Positions 18,106 through 26,053 of a DNA stretch of 64,000 bases are shown piece by piece (the first letter of the stretch is position 1; every line of letters starts with the position of its first letter). The notes under the pieces were generated by a model that did not search any database, had not been told where the DNA came from, and saw only the letters and a program-made list of their open reading frames with translations. The stretch spans positions 62,001 through 126,000 of the forward strand of contig NZ_JABKKG010000006.1 of the NCBI RefSeq assembly GCF_013166595.1. The letters run 5' to 3'. The stretch comes from Palleniella intestinalis. Its GTDB lineage: Bacteria; Bacteroidota; Bacteroidia; Bacteroidales; Bacteroidaceae. Made by a program: the position numbers and the translations under genes.

Positions 18106-18729
18106 ATGGAATTCAAATCACTCAGAAACATCGAATCGTCGTTCAGGCAGATACGCCTGTTCGGTATCGTCTTCCTCTCGCTGTGCGCCGTGGTGACGGT
18201 GTGGAGCGTATGGAGTTCCTACCGCTTCGCCGAGAAGCAACGGGAGAAGATCTATGTGCTGGACAACGGCAAGTCGCTGATGCTTGCGCTGTCGCAGGAC
18301 CTGTCGCAGAACCGCCCGGCGGAGGCACGGGAGCATATACGCCGCTTCCACGAGCTGTTCTTCACGCTCTCGCCCGAAAAGAGCGCGATTGAACACAACG
18401 TGAAGCGTGCCTTGCTGCTGGCGGACAAGAGCGTGTACCACTATTATTCGGACTTCGCCGAGAAGGGATACTACAACCGCGTCATCGCCGGGAACATCAA
18501 CCAAGTGCTGAAGGTGGACAGCGTGGTGTGCGACTTCAACGCCTATCCATACCGTGCCGTGACCTACGCCACGCAGAAAATCATCCGGCAGAGCAACGTC
18601 ACCGAGCGCAGCCTCGTGACCACCTGCCGCCTGCTGAACGCCTCACGGTCGGACGACAATCCCAACGGCTTCACCATCGAGGGGTTCACCATCATCGAGA
18701 ACAAGGATTTACAGACAATCAAAAGGTAA
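18106..18729 (+). CDS. traK: TraK (VirB8-like) conjugation protein
   Basis: 207 residues. A cytosolic N-terminus (LRNIESSFRQIRLF), one membrane helix near residues 17-38 and a periplasmic domain form the VirB8/TrbF-like plan of TraK. The start follows traJ by 33 bases. It is expected to be a scaffold linking the inner-membrane platform to the TraM-TraN core. Confidence 0.93.
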   Translation: MEFKSLRNIESSFRQIRLFGIVFLSLCAVVTVWSVWSSYRFAEKQREKIYVLDNGKSLMLALSQDLSQNRPAEAREHIRRFHELFFTLSPEKSAIEHNVKRALLLADKSVYHYYSDFAEKGYYNRVIAGNINQVLKVDSVVCDFNAYPYRAVTYATQKIIRQSNVTERSLVTTCRLLNASRSDDNPNGFTIEGFTIIENKDLQTIKR

Positions 18730-18735
18730 CGGATT

Positions 18736-19014
18736 ATGAAATGGAAACTTCGAGACAAGAGAAAACAAATCGTGGCAAACGTCAAAGGCTATCTTGACGG
18801 CTTGCCGCCGGAAACACGCCGCCGCATCGTGCTGGGGATGCTTGCCGCCTTCGCGGTACTTGCCCTCTACACTTTTGGCAGAGCCGTCTATGACATCGGC
18901 AGGAACGACGGCTCACGCATGGAAACGGGACACGCCGGACAGGTGGAACTGCCGACCCCGGCAGAAACAGACAATCACTTAATACCTTATTTATATGGAA
19001 CAGAAGAAGAATGA
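18736..19014 (+). CDS. traL: TraL, DUF3989 membrane protein
   Basis: 92 residues. A basic N-terminus with LPPETRRRIVLGM precedes one membrane helix (LAAFAVLALYTFGRAVYDI). The end overlaps the traM start by 20 bases. Family DUF3989 is the TraL component; its mechanism is unknown. Confidence 0.87.
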   Translation: MKWKLRDKRKQIVANVKGYLDGLPPETRRRIVLGMLAAFAVLALYTFGRAVYDIGRNDGSRMETGHAGQVELPTPAETDNHLIPYLYGTEEE

Positions 19015-20338
19015 ACCGACAAAAGAAAACAAAACCGCTCCCGACACGGGAAAGCCGAAAAAGGAGCGCGAACCACTGACCGAGGCGCAACGGCTGAAAC
19101 GGCAGAAGATGATAGTCCTGCCCGCTATGGTGCTGGTATTCATCGGGGCGATGTGGCTGATATTCGCCCCGTCCTCCGGTAAGGAACAGAAACCGGGGAC
19201 GGACGGCTACAACACCGAAATGCCGGATGCCAACAACGGGCAGATTATCGGTGACAAGCTGAAAGCCTACGAGCATGGGGAGATGGAAGAACGTTTGGAG
19301 AGCCGTAACCGTGCCATCGGGCAGTTGGGCGATATGTTCGACCGTGAGGTGGCGCAGACGGAGGACGGAACGGACTTCGACCTCGCCCATCCGGGCGGCA
19401 AGGAGGAAGCGGCACAGCCCGCCACTCCGCAGACCATCCAATCATCGGCTGCCGCCTACCGTGACCTGAACGCCACACTCGGCAACTTCTATGAACAGCC
19501 GAAGAATGACAATGCCGAAATGGACGAGCTGCTGGAGCGCATCGCCTCGCTGGAGTCGGAACTGGAAAGCGAGAAAGGCAAGGCTTCCCCGATGGACGAC
19601 CAAGTGGCTCTTATGGAGAAGTCCTACGAACTGGCTGCAAAGTATATGGGCGGTCAGAACGGAGGAAAGCCGGAACAGACGGCAGAACAACCTTCCACCG
19701 TGCAGAAAGGAAAGAAGAACACGGCGACACCCGTAAAGCAAGTGAGCCGCCAAGTGGTTTCCTCACTATCACAGCCCATGAGCAACGCTGAGTTTGTCGC
19801 CACATTCTCGCAGGAGCGCAACCGTGGTTTCAACACGGCAGTCGGCACGGCGGAGGTATCGGACAGGAACACCATACCGGCGTGTGTGCATGGGGCGCAG
19901 AGCGTGACGGACGGGCAGACGGTAAGGCTGCGCTTATTAGAGCCGATGGCGGTGGCGGGCAGGACAATCCCCCGCAATGCGGTGGTGGTCGGCACGGGAA
20001 AGATACAGGGAGAGCGGCTCGACATTGAGATTACCTCACTGGAATACGACGGCACGATTATCCCCGTGGAGCTTGCGGTCTATGACACGGACGGGCAGTC
20101 TGGCATCTTCATCCCGAACTCGATGGAGATGAACGCCGTCAGGGAGGTAGCCGCCAACATGGGCGGCTCGTTAGGGAGCAGCATCAACATCTCCACCAAC
20201 GCAGGGGCGCAACTTGCCTCCGACTTGGGCAAGGGGCTGATACAGGGCACGAGCCAGTATATCGCCAAGAAGATGCGCACCGTCAAGGTGTATCTGAAAG
20301 CCGGGTACAGGGTCATGCTCTACCAAGAAAAGGACTGA
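18995..20338 (+). CDS. traM: TraM (VirB10-like) conjugation protein
   Basis: 447 residues. A charged cytosolic N-terminus leads to one membrane helix near residues 45-65 (MIVLPAMVLVFIGAMWLIF). A long Pro/Glu/Gln-rich linker follows, then a C-terminal domain with LRLLEPMAVAGRTIPRNAVV as in VirB10/TrbI proteins. It probably spans the envelope and forms the core complex with TraN. Confidence 0.93.
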   Translation: MEQKKNEPTKENKTAPDTGKPKKEREPLTEAQRLKRQKMIVLPAMVLVFIGAMWLIFAPSSGKEQKPGTDGYNTEMPDANNGQIIGDKLKAYEHGEMEERLESRNRAIGQLGDMFDREVAQTEDGTDFDLAHPGGKEEAAQPATPQTIQSSAAAYRDLNATLGNFYEQPKNDNAEMDELLERIASLESELESEKGKASPMDDQVALMEKSYELAAKYMGGQNGGKPEQTAEQPSTVQKGKKNTATPVKQVSRQVVSSLSQPMSNAEFVATFSQERNRGFNTAVGTAEVSDRNTIPACVHGAQSVTDGQTVRLRLLEPMAVAGRTIPRNAVVVGTGKIQGERLDIEITSLEYDGTIIPVELAVYDTDGQSGIFIPNSMEMNAVREVAANMGGSLGSSINISTNAGAQLASDLGKGLIQGTSQYIAKKMRTVKVYLKAGYRVMLYQEKD

Positions 20339-20385
20339 AAACAACTATCAATCAAAAAAACATTTACCACTAAAATCCAAAAGTA

Positions 20386-21375
20386 ATGAGAAAAGTAATC
20401 ATCATGTTTGCCCTCGCTATGGGCATCGCAACTGCCAACGCGCAGGAGAATGTAACCGTTGAACAGAACAACGGAAGTAATGAACAACCGACCTTGACCA
20501 AAGAGGTCTATCCGCAGAAGGAGGCGGACGGCGACCTGTATCACGGTCTGTCGCGCAAGCTGACCTTCGACCGCATGATACCGCCGCACGGTCTGGAAGT
20601 GACCTACGACAAGACCGTCCACGTCATTTTTCCGGCGGAGGTGCGCTATGTCGATTTAGGCTCGCCCGACCTGATTGCCGGGAAAGCCGACGGAGCGGAG
20701 AACATCATCCGCGTGAAGGCTACCGTGCGTAACTTCCCCAACGAAACCAATATGTCCGTCATCACGGAGGATGGCAGTTTCTACACCTTCAATGTGAAGT
20801 ACGCCGCCGAACCGCTGTTGCTCAACGTGGAGATGTGTGACTTCATCCATGACGGCAGCACGGTGAACCGCCCGAACAACGCGCAGGAAATCTATCTGAA
20901 GGAGCTGGGCAGCGAAAGTCCGATGCTGGTGCGCCTTATCATGAAGTCCATCCACAAGCAGAACAGGCGCGAGGTGAAGCATATCGGCTGCAAGCGTTTC
21001 GGCATCCAGTACCTGTTGAAAGGCATCTACACACACAACGGCTTGCTCTATTTCCACACGGAGATAAAGAACCAGAGCAACGTGCCCTTCGATGTGGACT
21101 ACATCACTTGGAAAATCGTGGACAAGAAGGTGGCGAAGCGCACCGCCGTGCAGGAGCAGATCATCCTGCCGCTCCGTGCGCAGAACTACGCCACACTCGT
21201 GTCGGGCAAGAAGAGTGAGCGCACGGTCTTCACGATGGCGAAGTTCACCATTCCTGACGACAAGTGCCTCGTGGTGGAGCTGAACGAGAAGAACGGCGGT
21301 CGTCACCAGTCCTTCGTGATTGAGAACGAGGATCTGGTACGCGCCAATACCATCAACGAACTTCAAGTGCGCTGA
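20386..21375 (+). CDS. traN: TraN, DUF4138 (VirB9-like) conjugation protein
   Basis: 329 residues with a signal peptide (MFALAMGIATANAQ). The mature protein contains the pattern LTFDRMIPPHGLEVTYDKTVHVIFP followed by beta-rich sequence, as in TraN/DUF4138. It is considered the VirB9-like partner of TraM. The start follows the traM stop by 47 bases. Confidence 0.93.
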   Translation: MRKVIIMFALAMGIATANAQENVTVEQNNGSNEQPTLTKEVYPQKEADGDLYHGLSRKLTFDRMIPPHGLEVTYDKTVHVIFPAEVRYVDLGSPDLIAGKADGAENIIRVKATVRNFPNETNMSVITEDGSFYTFNVKYAAEPLLLNVEMCDFIHDGSTVNRPNNAQEIYLKELGSESPMLVRLIMKSIHKQNRREVKHIGCKRFGIQYLLKGIYTHNGLLYFHTEIKNQSNVPFDVDYITWKIVDKKVAKRTAVQEQIILPLRAQNYATLVSGKKSERTVFTMAKFTIPDDKCLVVELNEKNGGRHQSFVIENEDLVRANTINELQVR

Positions 21376-21377
21376 CC

Positions 21378-21953
21378 ATGAGAAAGTACATCGCAATAAT
21401 CATCGCGTCGCTTGCCCTTTTCACGGGGCAGGCGCACGCCCAGCGATGCCTGCCGAAGATGCAGGGCATCGAGGTGAGGGCGAACATGGCGGACGGCTTC
21501 AATCCCGGCGGCAAGTACGGCGGGTACAGTTTCGGGGCGGCTCTCTCCACCTACACGAAGAAGGGGAACAAGTGGGTGTTCGGTGGTGAATACCTCTTGA
21601 AGAACAACCCCTACAAGGATACCAAGATACCCGTGGCGCAGTTCACGGCGGAGGGCGGCTATTACTTCAAGATACTGTCGGACGCCCGAAAAATCGTGTT
21701 CGTCTATGCCGGGGCTTCGGCTCTCGCCGGATATGAGTCGGTGAACTGGGGGAAGAAGGTGCTGCATGACGGCTCCACGCTGCACGACCGGGACGCCTTC
21801 ATCTACGGCGGTGCGCTGACGCTCGATGTGGAGTGCTATGTGGCAGACCGTATCGCCCTGCTTGCCAACCTGCGGGAGCGTTGCCTGTGGGGTGGCGACA
21901 CAAGGAAGTTTCACACGCAGTTCGGGTTCGGTGTAAAATTCATAATCGGATGA
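21378..21953 (+). CDS. traO: TraO outer-membrane-type conjugation protein
   Basis: 191 residues. It has a signal peptide (IIASLALFTGQAHAQ) and alternating hydrophobic/polar strands with Gly/Tyr/Phe-rich turns and a C-terminal VKFIIG, as in small beta-barrel proteins. TraO of CTnDOT has this size and position. It starts 2 bases after traN. Probably the outer-membrane component of the transfer apparatus. Confidence 0.9.
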   Translation: MRKYIAIIIASLALFTGQAHAQRCLPKMQGIEVRANMADGFNPGGKYGGYSFGAALSTYTKKGNKWVFGGEYLLKNNPYKDTKIPVAQFTAEGGYYFKILSDARKIVFVYAGASALAGYESVNWGKKVLHDGSTLHDRDAFIYGGALTLDVECYVADRIALLANLRERCLWGGDTRKFHTQFGFGVKFIIG

Positions 21954-21957
21954 GCCT

Positions 21958-22377
21958 ATGGGACTGACTGTGATTGACCTTGACATCAAAAATCTTCCCC
22001 TTGAAGATTTTATGAAGGCTATGGGCTACGAGCCTGTCAATAGAAATGCTAACCAGCTTACATTCAAGTCGCCGTACTCGGCAAAAGGGAATATAGTTGT
22101 TGATACTGATGCTAACGGTTGGTACGACACGGTACAACCCGAAAAACTGTATGGCGGCATTTACGATCTCGCCTATGAGATTACCGGAAGTGCCAACCGC
22201 TCGGAACTCAACCTGTTCATCGCATCCGAAATGAAAAAGGTGCGTGAGGTGAAGATGTACGGCGTCACGGCAAACGGCAAGGAGGTAGACGGAAACATTG
22301 TCGTGGCTTCGCCCGTCAGGAACGCCAACCAGCCGAAGCCGGAACCACCCAAACGAAAGCGGGGTATGCGCCTATGA
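21958..22377 (+). CDS. Stand-alone relative of the TraP N-terminal domain
   Basis: 139 residues. The stretch LPLEDFMKAMGYEPVNRNAN aligns with the N-terminus of the next gene (IPLADFLARLGYEPVRRSGN). WYDTVQPEKLYGGIYDLAYEI likewise parallels WYDFGLGKGGDIFTLAGEL. It thus looks like a duplicated primase zinc-binding-type domain without the toprim part, and without Cys ligands. The stop overlaps the traP start by 4 bases. A regulatory or DNA-binding partner of TraP is inferred. Confidence 0.6.
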   Translation: MGLTVIDLDIKNLPLEDFMKAMGYEPVNRNANQLTFKSPYSAKGNIVVDTDANGWYDTVQPEKLYGGIYDLAYEITGSANRSELNLFIASEMKKVREVKMYGVTANGKEVDGNIVVASPVRNANQPKPEPPKRKRGMRL

Positions 22378-23264
22378 ACATTGACGAACTCCGAACAATC
22401 CCGCTGGCGGACTTCCTCGCACGGTTGGGATATGAGCCTGTCAGAAGGAGCGGAAACGAGTTGTGGTATCTCGCCCCGTACAGGGGCGAGCGCACACCCT
22501 CTTTCCGTGTGAACGTGGCGAAACAACTCTGGTACGACTTCGGGCTTGGCAAGGGTGGCGACATCTTCACGCTTGCCGGGGAGTTGCTGCAAAGCGACGA
22601 CTTCATGGTGCAGGCGAGGTTCATAGCGGAAGCCGCCAATATGACGGTTGCCGGATGGGAAAAGCCGACCTATCTCCCGAAGCCGACCGAACCCGTCTTT
22701 GAGGATGTGGAGGTCGCCCCGCTGCTCCGCTCACCGCTGACGGAGTATCTGTCGGAACGGGGCATCCCTTACGGCATCGCATCCCGCCATTGCTGCCGTC
22801 TGAATTACGGTGTTCGTGGAAAACGGTATTTTGCCGTCGGCTTCCCGAACATGGCAGGTGGCTATGAAGTCAGAAGCCGATTTTTCAAAGGGTGCATCCC
22901 ACCAAAGTCCGTATCGCTGGTAAAATCGGAAGATGCTCCGTCTAATGAGTGCCTTGTGTTCGAGGGCTTCATGGACTTCCTTTCGGCTGAAACGCTCCAA
23001 GTAACCGGTAACGCGGACTGCCTTGTGCTGAACTCCGTCGCCAACGTGAAGAAAGCGAAGGAACTGCTGGACGGCTACGGGCGCATCGACTGCTTCCTCG
23101 ACCGTGACGAAGCCGGACGACGGACGCTTGTCGCACTCACCAAATGTTACGGGGAACGTGTCGCCGACCGTTCCATCCTCTATGACGGTTGCAAGGATTT
23201 GAATGAACACCTGCAACAGACAACAAAAATAAAAAAACAACCATCTAAAAATCGAAGAATATGA
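22374..23264 (+). CDS. traP: TraP, DnaG-type primase
   Basis: 296 residues. The N-terminal CHC2-like domain includes RGERTPSFRVNVAKQLWYDF and GKGGDIFTLAGELL. The metal-binding Cys/His of DnaG (CPFH and CFGC) are replaced (YLAP, DFGL), so zinc binding is doubtful. The toprim domain follows with Glu in CLVFEGFMDFLSA and the DxD motif in CFLDRDEAG. It is assumed to prime the complementary strand after transfer. Confidence 0.9.
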   Translation: MNIDELRTIPLADFLARLGYEPVRRSGNELWYLAPYRGERTPSFRVNVAKQLWYDFGLGKGGDIFTLAGELLQSDDFMVQARFIAEAANMTVAGWEKPTYLPKPTEPVFEDVEVAPLLRSPLTEYLSERGIPYGIASRHCCRLNYGVRGKRYFAVGFPNMAGGYEVRSRFFKGCIPPKSVSLVKSEDAPSNECLVFEGFMDFLSAETLQVTGNADCLVLNSVANVKKAKELLDGYGRIDCFLDRDEAGRRTLVALTKCYGERVADRSILYDGCKDLNEHLQQTTKIKKQPSKNRRI

Positions 23265-23764
23265 GCATACTGAACAACAGAAACAAGAGAACATCAATCT
23301 TAAAGGCGGTGGCGTTGTGCCTGATTGCCGCCGTGTCATTCACCCTCGTGTCGTGCGACGACGACATGGACATCCAACAGTCCTATCCTTTTACAGTGGA
23401 GGTAATGCCCGTGCCGAACAAGGTGACGAAGGGGCAGACGGTGGAAATCCGATGTGAGCTGAAAAAGGAGGGCGACTTCGCCAACACGCTCTACACCATC
23501 CGCTATTTCCAGTTCGAGGGAAGCGGCAAGTTGAAGATGGACAACGGCATCACCTTTCTGCCCAATGACCGCTACCTGCTGGAGAACGAAAAGTTCCGCC
23601 TGTATTACACGGCGGAGGGCGAAGAGGCGCACAACTTCATCGTGGTGGTGGAGGATAATTTTGGCAACACCTTCGAGCTGGAATTTGACTTCAACAACCG
23701 CAACATCAAGGATGACGGCTTCACCATCGTACCCATCGGCAACTTCAGACCTTTGCAGAAATGA
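23261..23764 (+). CDS. traQ: TraQ, DUF3872 lipoprotein
   Basis: 167 residues. The signal sequence ends in a lipobox (FTLVSC, Cys near residue 32) followed by an acidic run DDDMD. The rest is beta-rich (PFTVEVMPVPNKVTKGQTVEI), compatible with an Ig-like domain. DUF3872/TraQ is the last named tra gene of CTnDOT. It overlaps the previous and next genes by 4 bases each. Confidence 0.9.
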   Translation: MSILNNRNKRTSILKAVALCLIAAVSFTLVSCDDDMDIQQSYPFTVEVMPVPNKVTKGQTVEIRCELKKEGDFANTLYTIRYFQFEGSGKLKMDNGITFLPNDRYLLENEKFRLYYTAEGEEAHNFIVVVEDNFGNTFELEFDFNNRNIKDDGFTIVPIGNFRPLQK

Positions 23765-24288
23765 TGCGTGTGTGGATGATGATGCTCTGTTCGCTTCTGG
23801 CGGTCTGTTCTGTGTCGGCACAGATCAGCCGCCAAGAGGGAACGGACGGGCAGGCGGAAATCTACCGACTGCCGATTTTCGAGAGGGCTGTGCGTTGCAC
23901 GAAGTATTTTGAGGGCTGGCACTCGGAGAAACACCATCCGTATGTCGGGTACGGACACCGCTTGTTGCCGAGCGAAAGGTACTCGGCACGAACCATGACG
24001 AAAAGGCAGGCGGACGCGCTCCTAAGGAAAGACCTGCGGAAGTTCTGCGCGATGTTCCGGCAGTTCGGAAAGGACAGTCTTCTGCTTGCCACGCTTGCCT
24101 ACAATGTCGGACCATACCGGCTTTTGGGTAGTAAGACAATCCCCAAAAGCACCTTAATCAAAAAGTTGGAAGCGGGCGACAGGAACATCTACCGTGAGTA
24201 TATCGCCTTCTGCAACTACAAAGGTAAACGCCACGCAATGTTGCTCAAACGGAGAAAGGCGGAGTTTGCGTTGCTGTATATCCCATAA
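23761..24288 (+). CDS. GH24-like lysozyme of the tra operon
   Basis: 175 residues with a signal peptide (MMMLCSLLAVCSVSAQ). The lysozyme core is seen as KYFEGWHSEKHHPYVGYGHRL, with a likely catalytic Glu in FEGW, and LATLAYNVGPYRLLGS. Peptidoglycan cleavage in the periplasm to open a path for the secretion channel is the standard role for such enzymes in conjugation operons. It is last in the operon, followed by a terminator. Confidence 0.88.
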   Translation: MMRVWMMMLCSLLAVCSVSAQISRQEGTDGQAEIYRLPIFERAVRCTKYFEGWHSEKHHPYVGYGHRLLPSERYSARTMTKRQADALLRKDLRKFCAMFRQFGKDSLLLATLAYNVGPYRLLGSKTIPKSTLIKKLEAGDRNIYREYIAFCNYKGKRHAMLLKRRKAEFALLYIP

Positions 24289-24307
24289 AACGACTGACAA
24301 AACTGAC

Positions 24308-24342
24308 AAAAGACGTGCGGAATTCAATTTGGCACGTCTTTT
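24308..24342 (+). terminator. Terminator of the tra operon
   Basis: Perfect 11-bp arms AAAAGACGTGC (24308-24318) and GCACGTCTTTT (24332-24342) end in a T run, 20 bases after the lysozyme stop. Confidence 0.85.
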
Positions 24343-24454
24343 GCTATAATGAAAAAGGGGCAACATTTCAGGCGTGTAGGCTCACTAAGCGTCTGAGTAT
24401 AGATTCGTGAGCCGGAGAAGTCCGATATTAAACATAACCTTCAAATTTAGAAGT

Positions 24455-24535
24455 ATGAAAATAGAATTTTCAGAAAATGAGTTTGCCAGGGTTATTGAGG
24501 TAGTTCTGGCATTTGTTGCAGGGCTACTATGGTAA
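24455..24535 (+). CDS. 26-residue hydrophobic peptide in its own small transcript
   Basis: The frame encodes a polar N-terminal part (MKIEFSENEFARV) and a membrane-like end (VVLAFVAGLLW). A dyad GGCTCAC/GTGAGCC (about 24380-24415) precedes it and a strong hairpin (24541-24572) follows directly. The transcript could instead be a non-coding RNA. No family recognized. Confidence 0.35.
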   Translation: MKIEFSENEFARVIEVVLAFVAGLLW

Positions 24536-24540
24536 AAGTG

Positions 24541-24575
24541 AGGAGGTGTGTTCCGCAAGGGACACACCTCCTTTG
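24541..24575 (+). terminator. Strong hairpin terminator
   Basis: Perfect 11-bp arms AGGAGGTGTGT (24541-24551) and ACACACCTCCT (24562-24572) are followed by TTG. It lies between the small rightward frame and the end of the leftward accessory operon. Confidence 0.7.
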
Positions 24576-24577
24576 AT

Positions 24578-24796
24578 TTATAGCGTTATACAACCAACAT
24601 CAACAATATCACCGTTCCTGCAATGCTCTATGATGCCGGGCGTAAACCCCATGCTTCCGATTGCAATGTGACGGATATAGTCTGCATACTCCTGACCTTG
24701 AAAATTTTTTCCCGTAAGGTTTTTGAAAATCATCTTTATGCTTATGCCGTTGTTGCTGTGCAAGATGATTTTTCCGTTCTGTCTGATTGCTTCCAT
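24578..24796 (-). CDS. Hypothetical protein, last gene of the accessory operon
   Basis: 72 residues (MEAIRQNGKIILHSNNGISI...). It contains a short conserved-looking IGSMGFTPGIIEHC. No family is recognized. It is preceded by about 120 bases with two dyads, CTACTTTCTTT/AAAGAAAGTAG and GGCGGCTCTCGCCGCC, which may separate it from the rest of the operon. Confidence 0.6.
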   Translation of the reverse strand: MEAIRQNGKIILHSNNGISIKMIFKNLTGKNFQGQEYADYIRHIAIGSMGFTPGIIEHCRNGDIVDVGCITL

Positions 24797-24916
24797 AATT
24801 AAAACTTGTTTTTAGGTGAATGGTATCGCAGATTGTACAGCGGTTTCTTTGCTACTTTCTTTGTCCGCCATCCTGCTCACTGAAAGAAAGTAGGGCGGCT
24901 CTCGCCGCCCCACCAC

Positions 24917-25225
24917 TCAAAAGCGTGTGTAAAGTCCAGTAACCATCGTGAACATATCCTCCAGCATATCAAAATATATACCCTCGTGTACGGCAATGTC
25001 CTTTTCCTTGCAGTCAAATGTCTTCTTGCTGAATGTCCTGCGGTAGAAACGCATATTGTAGAGGTCTGCCCCTGCATCATAGATGATGTCAAGGCGGTTT
25101 GCGCTTGTCTTGTTCCTCGCAAGGCTCATCCGTAAGCCGTTGCCCATATCTATGAAATCACGGCTTCCTGTCATGGTGGCGAAGCGTCTTCCTCCTATCT
25201 GCTGTAATATCGTCTTTGCTATCAT
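24917..25225 (-). CDS. Hypothetical conjugative-transposon protein
   Basis: 102 residues from the ATG at 25225, chosen because MIAKTILQQIGGRRFATMTGS is the natural opening; a longer frame to 25336 overlaps the preceding gene. Similar small proteins (TILQQxGGxRFxxMTGS) occur in Bacteroides mobile elements, from memory. Function unknown. Confidence 0.7.
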   Translation of the reverse strand: MIAKTILQQIGGRRFATMTGSRDFIDMGNGLRMSLARNKTSANRLDIIYDAGADLYNMRFYRRTFSKKTFDCKEKDIAVHEGIYFDMLEDMFTMVTGLYTRF

Positions 25226-25278
25226 ATCCGTTGTTCTTAGGGTTTTAAGTGTTGGCGGTGTTCGCACCGCCAACTCGT

Positions 25279-25524
25279 TCAAAATTCTATCATCTCGGCA
25301 ATGGGTGTCTGACATTGTAGCCATTCCTTCACGCACTCCATATTATACTCGCTCGTGATGACTGCCGTATGGCTGTCGGTGGCTGTGAAGCGTGTGCTTT
25401 CGTAATCATCTATCCACCCTTTGAGGGTGTCAGTTCCCCACATTTAGGCATCGTTAAATATGCCGTCCAATGCCGTAATCGGCTCTTTGAACTTGACAAT
25501 CAGCGTTTGGTAGGTTGCGTTCAT
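25279..25524 (-). pseudogene. Small gene interrupted by an in-frame TAA
   Basis: From the ATG at 25524 there are 26 codons (ending GIFNDA) to a TAA at 25446-25444. The next codon, in the same frame, is ATG (25443), after which 54 codons run to 25279 (MWGTDTLKGWIDDYES...). Read through the stop, the two parts make one continuous 81-residue small protein, so a nonsense mutation in a once intact gene is the simplest reading. Two adjacent small genes are the alternative. The start overlaps the DUF3873 stop as ATGA. Confidence 0.55.
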
Positions 25525-25751
25525 ACTCTGTCCTCCTTTCCTGCTTTTTCGTTCAGCCACTTGTCCCGTGCTTCCCGACATTCGTTCAATGTGGGTTTTA
25601 CACAAGCGAACAACTCTCCGTCCGTGTGGCGGTAGTCGTATTGCACAAGTGTCCGCCTGCGTCTGCCGATACCCGATTGGAAACGCTCGTATTTCTCCGT
25701 ACCTGCTTCCGTGCAGGTGCTTACTCCGTTAATGGTCATTCGTGTTGCCAT
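25521..25751 (-). CDS. DUF3873 family protein
   Basis: 76 residues from the ATG at 25751 (MATRMTINGVSTCTEAGTE). The rest matches the DUF3873 pattern (YERFQSGIGRRRRTLVQYDY, HTDGELFACVKPTL, CREARDKWL), common in accessory parts of Bacteroides conjugative elements. Function unknown. The ATG two codons earlier is a possible alternative start. Confidence 0.8.
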   Translation of the reverse strand: MATRMTINGVSTCTEAGTEKYERFQSGIGRRRRTLVQYDYRHTDGELFACVKPTLNECREARDKWLNEKAGKEDRV

Positions 25752-25771
25752 AATCATTGCTCTTTTAGATG

Positions 25772-26029
25772 TTAAAAATGTACTGATAAAAGTCTGTTCT
25801 TCATCACCATTTCGGGGTTGCTCGTGTAGCGTTGGTGCAGGTAGAAATGGTGTGAGCCGAAGCCATAATGGAAGAATTTGTCAAGTTCATGCTTCTCGGC
25901 AAATTCCCTTACACCTTTTCTTAACCCCTCCTCACTCGTTGCGAGAGTGAGGAGGTTTACAAATTCAAGGAACATGGTGGGGATTGCATCATCCCACACA
26001 CAAATCATACTTTCAATTCTTACTTCCAT
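25772..26029 (-). CDS. Hypothetical protein
   Basis: 85 residues, acidic N-terminal half (ESMICVWDDAIPTMFLEFVN) and an aromatic/His-rich end (FFHYGFGSHHFYLHQRY). No family recognized. It sits within the leftward operon between PcfJ-like and DUF3873 genes. Confidence 0.6.
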   Translation of the reverse strand: MEVRIESMICVWDDAIPTMFLEFVNLLTLATSEEGLRKGVREFAEKHELDKFFHYGFGSHHFYLHQRYTSNPEMVMKNRLLSVHF

Positions 26030-26053
26030 ATCAATATCGTTTTAGGGGTTATG

